From positions 4,999,001-5,063,000 of the forward strand of contig LR746273.1 of assembly GCA_902729315.2 (NCBI GenBank): a stretch of DNA of 64,000 nt. The letters run 5' to 3'. The number at the start of each line of letters is the position of its first letter. Positions within the stretch are counted from its first letter, which is position 1. Positions 50,379 through 61,399 of the stretch are shown piece by piece. The notes below the pieces were generated by a model that had not been told where the DNA came from, did not search any database, and worked only from the letters and a program-made list of their open reading frames with translations. The DNA is from Spirodela intermedia (lineage: Eukaryota > Streptophyta > Magnoliopsida > Alismatales > Araceae). Made by a program: the position numbers and the translations under genes.

Positions 50379-51999
50379 TGATAAGTCTTCATTATCATAA
50401 GTTAATAATTCGTAAATAATATAGTTTAAGTCTTAACTCATGATAAATAGACTTATATTTGTGTTAAAGTGTGAAAAGTAGTTTTCAGTTGATTAACGTG
50501 AATTTTTGGGTAATTATGTGATTTTATATGATTTTTACAGTTTTACTTTTGAGATAAATGAAGGAAAAGAAATAAAAATAAAAATATAGCAAAATGAGGG
50601 GACATGCTGGCCAGCCGGGCCCGCAAGCGGGTTGGAAGCACAGTCGGGGAGTAGCTGTGAGTAGGGGCTCGAGCGGCTTGAACCGATGGAGGCACGTGTG
50701 TGCCACTCCCCTTCCACGTCACCGGTGGCCAGCCAGTTGTGGGGCAAGGAGTGGTCATACACATGCGAGAAAGGGACTTGATCGGAAACGTAGTATTACT
50801 ATATATTCACGAGAAATTTCAGCGCACAACTGATGTGGGACTAAACCCACGTCACACCTCCCCAGAAAGGGCGAGGGGCAACCGACGCAAGTTCGAATCC
50901 TCCTAGAGCCAAAACTCATTTTTTTTTTATCAGATTATCGCGACTTTCTTGCAGATCGCCGGCGAAGGATTAAGTAACCAGAATCGCTGGATCATTGACG
51001 AAAATCTCGTCAACGCAATTCGCGGAGCATTGTTACTAAAATTTCTGAATGATTCGCGATAAAAGGATCACGAATCCATCGAGTAAAGTATTTCCGATTG
51101 ATCGACGAACAAACCGTCGTCAAGAAGAGGACGATCTGCCGGGAGACGAGTCGCCACCTTCTGAGAGCGTACCAGATGCGATGAAGAGCCTCCTCTTGCT
51201 GCACGAACCTGAGGATGAAGCTCCTTGACATGCGCCCTACCTCCATCCAGCTCCTTTTCGTCGGGTGACAGCTACCGGAGAGCCACAAAGTCGCCATTTT
51301 TTTGCGCCGCTGAGTGATAGCTGTTGGAGACGATTCGACGACCCATTTCATTGATCTCTAGACTTCACAAAGGGATCTAGAGATTGCCCACGTCGGCTTT
51401 GTCCAAGGAGAGCCTTCGAGGCCGTGGACACTACATGACAATCCTCCCGAACGCTCAAGATTCCGACGCATCACCGCCGCGACATCGGAACTCTGTTTTC
51501 CTGCTTTCAACTTAATTTCTGTTTCATTTAGTAATAATTTATTGATTTTAAATTTACCCAGATATACTTCATTTCATTATGATTCTTCCGGCTTTTACAG
51601 ATCTTAATTTGATTAATTAAGTCGTCTGTAATCGCTTATGTAAGAATCACCAAACGGAACTCTGTTTTCGCCCGATTCACGTTCGCCGAGCGCTGATGTC
51701 ATCCTGACGTCCGCACCCTTATTTCCTTTTTTCGTGAATTTTAAATATATTTCCTTTTTATTTCCTAGTATAAAATTTATAGAAAATAGTATTCTTTGCA
51801 AAAAATTCTGAATAATTACCAGATATTATATTACATCCTTGTGATCGACCTGGAAAATTACTACTATTTTTGAAATTTTTATTGAATTATAATTGATATA
51901 TTTGTTCAAAAATACTTCTAAATATTCAAAAATTCGTATTTTCTAGTTTTATAAATTTTATATTTGCGTGATTTAATATACAACGACTAAGTCACGTCA
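50379..51999 (+). repeat. Family X LTR, copy F (5' LTR of int2)
   Basis: 1621 bp, TGATAAGTCTTC to TAAGTCACGTCA. Short form and CpG-rich. A PBS and gag follow directly. It contains TATA-like ACTATATATTC (about 50798), GATGTGGGACTAAACCC (about 50831) and the B-box-like AAGTTCGAATCC at 50889-50900. The many short frames inside it on both strands recur in other LTR copies and are not genes. Confidence 0.9.
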
Positions 52000-52004
52000 A
52001 ATTT

Positions 52005-52017
52005 TGGTGCCGTTGCC
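52005..52017 (+). promoter_or_regulatory. Primer binding site of int2 (tRNA-Asp type)
   Basis: TGGTGCCGTTGCC, five bases after the LTR end, differs by one base from TGGCGCCGTTGCC, the site complementary to tRNA-Asp that is used by many Athila/Tat gypsy elements. It sets the plus orientation of F and int2. Confidence 0.8.
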
Positions 52018-52309
52018 ATGGATGTATTGCATAATATTTAGTATTTTTCTATTTTTCTCTTAGAGTACACAAAAAAAATTAACTCTTATTTTACTTTTTT
52101 TCTTGCTGAATTTTTTTTTTTAAGAAAAAGGGAACGAAAAGAAGCAAGGCAAGGACTAGAGCATACTGAAGGAGGGTAACAATTACTAAAATTTTCCCTC
52201 AAATTTATTGATTTTTTATGCATTGTAAAAGATCCTTGGATCCAAGGCTAGAAAATCCTTTTATTATTTCATTCAAAACTAAAAAAATCTAAAAGAAAAA
52301 TTAATTTTG

Positions 52310-53839
52310 ATGGATCCTGAAGAAAGTATAGGTCAAACTGAGAGCAATCCTATGGCTATAAAAAATCATTATATCCCTTATTCATTTCAAAGAGCATCCA
52401 ATATTAGAGTCCCATTAGCACCCACTATTAAATTCGAAATAAATTCAAGAATTTTTCAAATGCTCCCTAATTTTCATGGATTGCCTTTAGAGGAACCTCA
52501 TCAGCACTTAGAAAAGTTTCATATGGTCTGTGATTTAGTTAATCTCCCTCAAGTTACACTGGAAATTATTAAGATGAAATTATTTCCTCATACACTTAGG
52601 GACAAAGCAAGTCATTGGCTATCCACATTAGATAAAGAGTTAACTAGCTAGAAGGACATAGAACAGGCCTTTCTTCGAAAATTTTATCCCTTAGGAAAAA
52701 CTCAAAATATGACAAAACATATATAGAATTTTTCTCAAAGACCAGGAGAAACTTTACATGAGACATAGGAAATATTCAAAGATTTACTTAGAAAGTGTCC
52801 TTATCATGCTATACCTAAGTGGCAGCTCAATAGAATTTTTTATGATGGATTATTAGAACAACATAGAAATATGGTTGATTCTATATGTAGAGGAGTTTTT
52901 ACAGAGAAAACCCCTGATGAGATTTACAGTCTTTATGAGAATTTAAGTGAAAATTCTAGAGATCAAGCCTCTTTTTAATTATATGACAGGGATAAGAAGA
53001 GAGGAACTTATGAATTGCATCATGATGATGATTTTAAATTTAGAAATGAGGTTAATTAGATTAATCAAAGATTAAAAAAACTTGATTTACTTATTGACAA
53101 TATTAGAAAGCCTCTTAACCCTCAATTTAATTCAAATAGTACACGTCCTATATATGGTGAAAATGATCATTTTGAATTTCAATATCATCTTAAGGAAGAA
53201 CAAGTACAAATACCCCACGATTTTAGTAAAAATAGGAAATATTTTTCTAATTCTTATAATCCTAATTGGGGGAATGATTTTTCATGAAGAAACCCAAATA
53301 ATATTCAAAATCCAGAAGCACTTAGATCCAATTCAAACTTTGAATTTCGTCCAAAATAAGAAAACAGATTTCAGAAAAATCAGCCCTCTCAAACCCAACT
53401 TAATACTATAGAAATGATGCAGCAAATGAGCCGAATGATGCAACAAACTATGAATCAAATGATGTTGCACCAAAAATAAATTATAGAGGCTTTTGAGAAT
53501 AGGAGAGAAGAGGGACAGCCACCCAATCAAATCATAGAAAATTCAAGAAACTATCCAATAGTAGGATTTCAGCAAGGAGAGTCTAGCTGGATAAATTTAG
53601 AAAAAAACCTACGAAATGAAAATGTTAGGACAGTGAATACATTCAGTGAGAATATTTTACCTGATTCTTATTTCCAATTATTAGAAGAAATTGATGAGCC
53701 ATTAGAAGTAAATGAGAATATTAAGATTGAAAATATAGTAGCAGAAAATTTGAATAAAATCATTTATTACTCACAATTAATGAATGAATATAGTGAAGAT
53801 GATGAGGAGAAAGAGCCCTTAGATGAAGAAATAGTAGCG
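52310..53839 (+). pseudogene. int2 gag, broken (family X)
   Basis: The ATG at 52310 opens MDPEESIGQTESNP. The Retrotrans_gag domain (PF03732 type) runs from FHGLPLEEPHQHLEKFH to LRKCPYHAIPKWQLNRIFYD and DSICRGVFTEKTPDEIYSLY, with the LFPHTLRDKASHWL block between. In-frame stops occur at the end of the first open stretch (52649-52651, where Trp is expected), 52724, 52766 and 53057. A C-terminal part (about 53630-53837) encodes an acidic EYSEDDEEKEPLDEE tail. The gag breaks off at 53839, where family Y sequence begins. It is non-functional but better preserved than int1. Confidence 0.85.
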
Positions 53840-56090
53840 TGACGTGTTAAGTAATGCAAGATTAACCTACCACAAACCATCACTAATTGAAAACCTAAGT
53901 CTTTAGTATTATAGTATTTTACTTGTCATTAGATCATCCTTTTTGGTCATATGCGTACTGAGTGATGCAGGATTCGTAAACTCCCAATGGAAGGCTTCAT
54001 GTTTTAGATATGTGGTAGTTCACCTGCCATGGGATCTGCCTTATCTGATAATGTGGCCTACTAAGCACTATTGGATCACACTACACTTTGGACCACTGCC
54101 CAAAAATAAATGAGATTTAGTCCCACATCAAAACATTTTTTAACAATTGAGCTTAATATATATCAAAGATACATTCTGTGTGAGAGATCTGACGTGACTT
54201 AGTCGTTGTATATTAAATCACGCAAATATAAAATTTATGAAACTCGAAAATACGAATTTTTGGATATTTAGAAGTATTTCTAAATAAATATATCAATTAT
54301 AATTCAATAAAACTTCCCAAAATAGCGGTAATTTCCAAGGTCGATCACAGAGATGTAATATAATATTTTGTAATTATTCAGATTTTTTCTCAATTAATAC
54401 GATTATCTATGAATTTTATACTAGGAAATGAAAAGGAAATATATTTAAAATTCATGAGAAAAAGGAAATAAGGGTGCGGACGTCAGGATGACGTCAGCGT
54501 CCAGTGAACGCGAATTGGGCAGAAATAGAGTTCCGCCCCGTGATTCTTACGTAAGCGATTACAGACGATTTAATTAATCAAATTAAGATCTGTAAAAGCC
54601 GAAAGAATCGTAATTGAACGAAGTATATTTTGGTAAATTAAAATCACACAAAGTATCACTAAATGAAGCATAAATTAAATTGAAAGTAGGAAAACAGAGT
54701 TCCGACGTCGTGACGGTGATGCGTCGGCGATGCACCGGAATCTTGAGCGTTCGGGAGGATCGTTGTACAGTGTCCACGGCCTCACTCTCCTTGGACAAAG
54801 ACGACGTGGGCAATCTCTAGATCTTCTCACGAAGTCTAAAGATCACTGAAATGGGTCGTCGAGTCGTCTCCGGCGGCTGTCACCCGGCGGAGCGGAAAAA
54901 CGGCGACTTTGCGGCTCTCCGGCGGCTGTCACCTGGCGGAGTGGAGCTGGATGGAGGTGGGGCGCGTGTCAGGGAGCTTCATCCTCAAGTCCGCACAGCA
55001 AGAGGAGGCTCTTCATCGCATCTGGTACACTCTCAGGAGGTGGCGACTCATCTCCCGGCGGATCGTCCTCTTCCCCGACGACGGCTTGTTCGTCGATCAA
55101 TCGAAGATGATTTACTCGATGGATTCGCGATCCTTTTATCGCGAATTGTTCAACAATTTTAGTAGCAATGCTCCGCGAATCGCATTGACGAGATTTTCGC
55201 TGATGATCCAACGATTCTCGTTGCTTAATCCTTCACCGGCGATCTGTAGGAAAGTCGCGATAATCAGATAAAAATATATGAATTTTGACTCTGGGAGGAT
55301 TCGAACCCGCGCCGGTTGTCCGCCCCTTCTGAGGAAGGTGTAACGCGGGTTTAGTCCCACATCAGTTGTGTGCCGATTTTTCAGGCAAATATATAGTAAT
55401 GTTAGCTTTCTAAATAAAGTCATTTCTCTCGCGTGTACGACCACTCCTTGCCCTACGGTCGGCTAGCCACCGGTGACGTGGAAGGGGAGTGGCGCACACG
55501 TGCCCCTATCGGTCCAAGCCGCTCGAGCCCCTGCTCGCGGCTACTCCCCGACTGAGCTTCCGACCCGCTTGCGGGCCCGGCTGGCCGGCGGGTCCCCCCC
55601 TCATTTTGTCTTATTTTTATTTCTTTTTCTTCATTTATCTCAAAAGCAAGACTGTAAAAATCATATAAATTCATGTAAAATCACATAATTACCCAAAAAT
55701 TCACATTAATCAACTGAAAACCACTTTTCACACTTTAACACAAATATAAGTCTATTTATCATGAGTTAAGGCTAAAACTATATTATTTACTAATTATTAA
55801 CTCATGATAATGAAGACTTATCAAGATCCCTTCTCCCAAATATAATAATACCTAGGACCATCTTGAGAGAAGGTAATAGGTGGTCTGCCCTTACACACAC
55901 ATGTGTGTATGATGCTCCTTGCTTTATGATTGGTTGACCCTTGAGACGTGATAGGGGAGTGACACACATGTATGTGAAGTCGAGTCCTTAGTCACTTGAG
56001 CCCAACTTGTGGTTCCCCTAACTTGGGTCCGCCCACTCAAGCACAGTGCCACTCTAAGTCAACTGTCAAATGCTAACTTGTTTGTGGGCA
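53840..56090 (-). repeat. Family Y LTR, minus copy, split by LTR G
   Basis: The two pieces 53840-54189 and 55829-56090 together match the plus copy at 37380-38050. The plus-strand ends read TGACGTGTTAAG and TTTGTGGGCA, giving TG...CA termini and a length of about 612 bp without G. The flanks TAGCG and GCGAT do not form a clean duplication, so the ends may be off by a few bases. It interrupts the int2 gag. Confidence 0.7.
54190..55823 (-). repeat. Family X solo LTR, copy G, inside family Y
   Basis: 1634 bp, TGACGTGACTTAGTCG to GACTTATCA, with a perfect 5-bp duplication AGATC at 54185-54189 and 55824-55828. Short form, CpG-rich, close to copy B. It has the B-box-like motif in the minus strand at 55297-55308. 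Frames of 80-120 codons inside it (54851-55162, 54909-55271 and 55136-55444) are LTR sequence, not genes. Confidence 0.93.
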
Positions 56091-56407
56091 GCGATATTTT
56101 TTATTGTCTTATGTTTTTTAAAAAATTAAAAATTAGGCTATCTTTTAACTTTAGACTTTCAAAATTAATAATATATTGTTATATTTATTCTATAAGCTAA
56201 CACATAAAATTAAAATAATAAAACTATTTAAACATCAAAAATCTAGCTTTAACAGTCACATAGGGGTAGACAAGATGAATGTGAGGCGTTACATAAGAGA
56301 AATAGAGGATAAGAAAAGGTGTAGAAATGGAAGAGAGAATGTAGGTAGAAGTGAAATAAGAAGAGGGAAGATGGAAAGTAGAAGATGTGAAATGTTAAAT
56401 GTGTAAG
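56091..56407. other. AT-rich flank, no gene seen
   Basis: Sequence between family Y and LTR H. A frame of 76 codons at 56176-56406 is rich in Lys and Arg and ends at the H insertion site; it has no recognised motif. Confidence 0.4.
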
Positions 56408-58154
56408 TGACGTGACTTAGTCGTTGTATAGTAAATCACGCAAATTTAAAATTTATTAAATTAAAAAATACTAATTTCAAATATTAAAAAGTATTTTTAA
56501 AAAAATATATCAATTATAATTCAATAATTTTTTTTAAAATAGTACTAATTTTTCAGGTCAATCATAGGATGTAATATAATATCGAATAATATTTTATAAT
56601 TTTATTTAAATAATATGATTTTTTATGAGTTTTACACTACAAAATAAAATAAAATAAAATTAAAATTCATGAAAAAGGGAAATAAGGGTGTGGATGTAAA
56701 GATGATGTTAGCACCCGACAGACATGAATTTGATGCTAATAGAGTTCCGCCTGACGATTCTTATGTAAGCAATTATAGATGATTTAATTGATTAAATTAA
56801 GATATGTAAAAGTTGAAAGAATCATAATTGAATGAAGTATAGCTTGGTAAATTTAAATCATATAAATTATTACTAAATGAAGAGAAAATTAAGTTGAAAG
56901 CAAGAAAATAGAGCTCCAGCGTCGCAACGGTGATGCGTCGGTGATGTGCCAGAATCCTGAGCATTCGAGAGGATCATCATGTAGTGTCTATGATCTCAAA
57001 GGCTCTTCTTGGACAAGGACGACATGGACAATCTCTAGTTCTCATTGAGAAGTCTAGAGATTAATGAAATGGGTCATCGAATTGTCTCTAGCAGTTGTTA
57101 CCTAGTGGAGTAGAAAAACGACGACTTTGCAATTCTCTGGTGGCTGTCACTTGATGGAGAAGAACTAAATAGAGGTGAGATGCATGTTAGGGAGCTTCAT
57201 CCTCAAGTTTGCGTAATAAGAGGAGGCTCTTCATCGCATCTAGTAGGCTTTCAATAGGTGGCGACTCGTCTCCTAGTGAATCATTCTCTTTCGGATGATA
57301 GCTTGTTCGTCAATCAATCGGAGATGATTTACTCGATAAATTCGTGATCCTTTTATCGCGAATCATTCAGTAATTTTAGTAACAATGCTCCACAAATCTC
57401 GTTGATGAGATTTTCGTCAATGATCTAACGATTTCGACTTAATTCTTCACCAGCGATTTGTAGGAAAGTCACAATAATCAGATAAAAATACGAGTTTTGG
57501 TTCTAAGAGGATTCGAACCCATGTCAGTTCCCCCTCAGCATGAGAGAGTTTGAAATAAGTACTTTAATACTCTTATTAAGTGACGTCATCATGATATATC
57601 TTTATTATAAATAAGGGGTATTTTAGGTATTAAAATCTTCTAACCCTTTTAGGGGAAGGTGTGACACGGGTTTAGTCCCACATCATTTGTGTGCTGAAGT
57701 TTCGGGCGAATATATAATAATATTATATTTGCAAGTAATGAGTCCCTTTCTCCTGTGTATACGACCACTCCTTGCCATATAGTCAGTTGGCCACCGGTGA
57801 CATGGAAAGGGAGTGGCGCATATGTGGCCCCATCGGTCCTAGCCGCTCGAGTCCTTGCTCGTAGCTCCTCCCCTGACCGTGCTTCTAACCCACTTGTAGG
57901 CCTGGCTGGCTGGCGGGTCCCCCCCATTTTGCTATATTTTTATTTTTATTTCTTTTTTCTTCATTTATCTCAAAAATAAGATTATAAAAATCATATAAAT
58001 TCGTAAAAAATAACATAATTAGCCAAAAAATTTATGTTAATCAATTGAAAACCATTTTTTACACTTTAACACAAATATAAGTCTATTTATCATGATTTAA
58101 GACTAAAAATATATTATTTACTAATTATTAACTCATGATAATGAAGACTTATTA
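56408..58154 (-). repeat. Family X solo LTR, copy H
   Basis: 1747 bp, TGACGTGACTTAGTCG to GACTTATTA (the final CA has mutated to TA). Perfect 5-bp duplication GTAAG at 56403-56407 and 58155-58159. Long form, CpG-depleted. It has the TATA-like and TGTGGGACTAAA segments in minus orientation near 57670-57720. Confidence 0.92.
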
Positions 58155-58159
58155 GTAAG

Positions 58160-58581
58160 CCTTTCACAAGATATCAAATAACTAGGTAAAGCTCAAAAAA
58201 AAAAATCTACTTCAAAAAAATTAATTTATAGATTAAAGAAAAGTTAAAAAACTGGAGTTAATCTATATTGTATCCTAACATGTCAAAAGATTAAAGAAAA
58301 GTTAAAAAAAACTTACTTTTACATATTTACAAAGTCACCCTCTCAAAAAAATTGGCATCTATAGATATTTGTTGTAACAGATTTAAAATATTTTTCAATG
58401 AAAGATCAAATCTTTCTCGTCATTCTAAAATCTTCAATCAAACTTCTACTGCATGGTCAACCTTTTTACAAACATCCTCAAGGATTTCAACATCCTAAAA
58501 ATTAGTAGAGCTCATCTTTTAAGTAGTTTTTTTTAAAAGCCATCAACTGATAATTATATGTAAAAGAACTATAGAAAGTAG
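58160..58581. other. AT-rich spacer, no gene seen
   Basis: Low-complexity AT-rich DNA with two copies of GATTAAAGAAAAGTTAAAAAA (about 58231 and 58289). It is probably the older host sequence into which LTR H inserted. Confidence 0.5.
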
Positions 58582-59531
58582 TGATAAAAAAAGGTAAAAG
58601 ACAAGAGAATGACTATGCATCTATCATGTCAAAGTATTTTATCATATCGTGAATTTCAGTCATTATTCATTGAAGGAGAATATTGAATACAAATGATTGG
58701 TACTATTGGAAAGTGGGCACATGATTATCAAAGTTGGATTATTATAATATAATTTTTCGTCTCATTATCTTGCTTAGTGTGTCAATTCAATATATAAACC
58801 TGGTTAGGTAAACCATGTGTCAACTTAGTTTGTGACAAAAAAGGTAAAACACAAGAAAATGACTATGCATCTATTGTGTCAAGGATTTTATCATATCATG
58901 AATTTCAGTCACTATTCCTTGAAGGAGAATAGTGAATACAAATGGTTGGAACTATAGAAAAATGGACATGCTAGGGAAAGCCAAACTATTATAAATATGA
59001 GTGTTCATCTCATTATCTTGCTTGGTGTGTCAACTCAATGTGTAAACCTAGTAAAGTAAACCATTTGTCAACTCAGTTTGTGATAACAAAAGGTAAACAA
59101 CAAGCAAATGGCTATGCATCTATTGTGTCAAAGCATTTTATCAATGCAAGGGAAAGCCGGACTATTATAAATATAAGTGTTTATTTCATTATTCTTCTTA
59201 GTGTGTCAACTCAACATATAAACCTACTTAGGTAAACCATGTGTCTACTCAATTTGTGATAACAAAAGGCAAAAGACAAGCAAATGACTATGCATCTATC
59301 ATGTAAAAGGATTTTATCACATTGTGAATTTCAATGATTAATCCCTTGAAGGAGAATAGTGAATACAAATGTTGGAACTATCAGAAAGTGGACATAGGCT
59401 AGGGAAAGTGGAACTATTGGAAAGTGGACATAGACTATTATAAATCTAAGTGTTCATTTTATTATCTTTCTTGGTGTGTCAACTCAATATATCAACCTAG
59501 TCAGGTAAAACCATGTGTCAAATCAGTTTTC
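58582..59531 (+). repeat. Tandem repeat of about 250 bp, four units
   Basis: The block GACTATGCATCTAT recurs at 58611, 58861, 59110 (as GGCTATGCAT) and 59286. Spacings are 250, 249 and 176 bp; the third unit lacks about 75 bp. Each unit also holds CCTTGAAGGAGAATAGTGAA, TTATTATCTTGCTT-GTGTGTCAACTCAA and GTAAACCATGTGTCAACTCA. The fourth unit has an extra duplication of about 34 bp around GAAAGTGGACATAG. A 65-codon frame at 59038-59235 is repeat sequence. Confidence 0.88.
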
Positions 59532-61399
59532 CAATTCATTTTTATGAGTCTTGCAATCTACTAGACATTTATGATGGATTTTGGGGACCAAATTGCATGA
59601 AGTTTCAAATCGAGTGAACATCAACAACTTCTACTAGTATTGTCTTAATTAATTTCTTGTCCCATTAAATTTAAATTCTTAAATTACATCTCCCAACTTG
59701 AGTATGCATTCCAATAATTATATAGTATATTTCAAAATATATTATATGCATGACTAAGATATTGCTCTTGAAGTCCCTAAATTAAAGTATCATGAAAGAA
59801 AAATATTATGAATTTTTGTTTACCAAGGATGGCTAAGGTAAATGATGGAGTTGGATTTTACATATAATTCATTCTTAACTTGTGACAAGCATACAAAAAG
59901 TTATTTAATTACACTTAGCTAACAATGCATGTTATCCTTCACAACTTCTTCACTATGATATGAAATAATATTATACGAAATTAATTGAAAACTTATTTTC
60001 TTTATAAGTAAATAAAATATCAAAAATAACTCAAAGATTTTTAATTTCAACAATGGCATGAAACATTTTGATTTGTACATTTTGCAAAAGGATAATGCAT
60101 TCTACATAATGTTTATATGGTTGGTATTAAACCTTGATAAGGCTAATGCTTATTTTTTTGGCTATGATAGGCTAAATAGTTTTGATGTCAACAAAACAAG
60201 TAGAGTTAAACTGAAAACATTATGCTGAGATGTTTAAAAGATGATCGCAAAATCAAAGAAGACAAAACACAAAACAAGCAAAATCAAAGGAAACCAAGCA
60301 AATAAAGATCAGGTCGCACATTCAACATAGCGTTCGGACTCATGTGCCTTCCAGAACCAGGGGAGTTCCCTTGCTCCTGCATAAATTTTCACTAACAATT
60401 ATGATAGTGTCACATGATTTTAGGATTGATACATAATCAAAGTGTGTCTTTCTATTTTTCAGCAAAAGAGTCAACACAAGGCTAGACTCACTAATTTAGA
60501 TGATTTCCAAATAAACTAATATAACCTATAAAAATTTTGCTCAACAATTAAGAGAAAAAAAGTTTAAAAGCATTCTTTGTGACCATGAAATTACTTTATT
60601 ATGCTGGAAATACTATAAGAAATTATCAGATATATTTATGTACAATATTTAATGTTTTATCTATAATAAGAATGGAGATGACTTGGAGGATGGGGAAACC
60701 TATTTTTGTGATTCATGAAAATTAGTAGGTTATGTTACAAAGTTGTAAAATGAATGATAAAAGGTTTTTTTGGTAAACTTAGACATATTTTTCATAATCT
60801 TATGGCTTTAGTTGTCATATTCAATCAATAAAATCTAGATCCAAATAATAAAGATGAATTGAATTATATATCTGATGTTTATTAAACTAGTCCCAAATAA
60901 ATGTGAAAATTATAGTTTTGTGGCACGTACTCAGGTTATATAGAAGTTCCCACGTGATTATACTAGAGATATGTATGCAATACATGTCATATGGTTTATA
61001 TACTATTTATCTGCTATAAAAAGTGTCTAATCCATTGATGCAATAGATTAGAACTTTCAATTTGTACAAAGCACAATTATTCTAGATTATAAACTGAAAA
61101 TAGAAAAATGAGCAAAGAGTGTTTTGTAAGTTCATATCTAGTGGCCCACTTCAAAACAATGATTGAATTCAAGGCTGAATTTTTATTTTTAATGGTACAG
61201 TAAAGTCACAATATGATTATAGATTTGTCATAGATCTTTCTAATTGAGGAACATGTTTTTGGAATGAAGAGGATTAATCTTGTTGAAATGGTCGCCACAT
61301 AAGAAATTTTAAAGTAAATATGTCATAGTTGCATTGTACTACCTGCTTGAGTGGTGATAGATCTAAGTATTTCATGAAAGGAATTTCATTGGTTAAATT
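59532..61399. other. AT-rich intergenic DNA, no gene seen
   Basis: No frame above 65 codons carries a recognisable motif. Around 60170-60390 the sequence GTTTTGATGTCAACAAAACAAG followed by a short GC-richer block has the look of a decayed LTR start, but no second copy is present in the window. Confidence 0.5.

Noticed and set aside
50379-51999. LTR F as the true 3' LTR partner of E
   Set aside because: The degree of decay differs greatly, no polypurine tract precedes F, and F has its own PBS and gag.
54851-55444. Frames of 80-120 codons on both strands
   Set aside because: They fall inside solo LTR G and repeat those of copy B; there is no protein family match.
58582-59531. A CRISPR-like repeat array
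   Set aside because: Units of about 250 bp without unique spacers in a plant nuclear genome; it is an ordinary tandem repeat.
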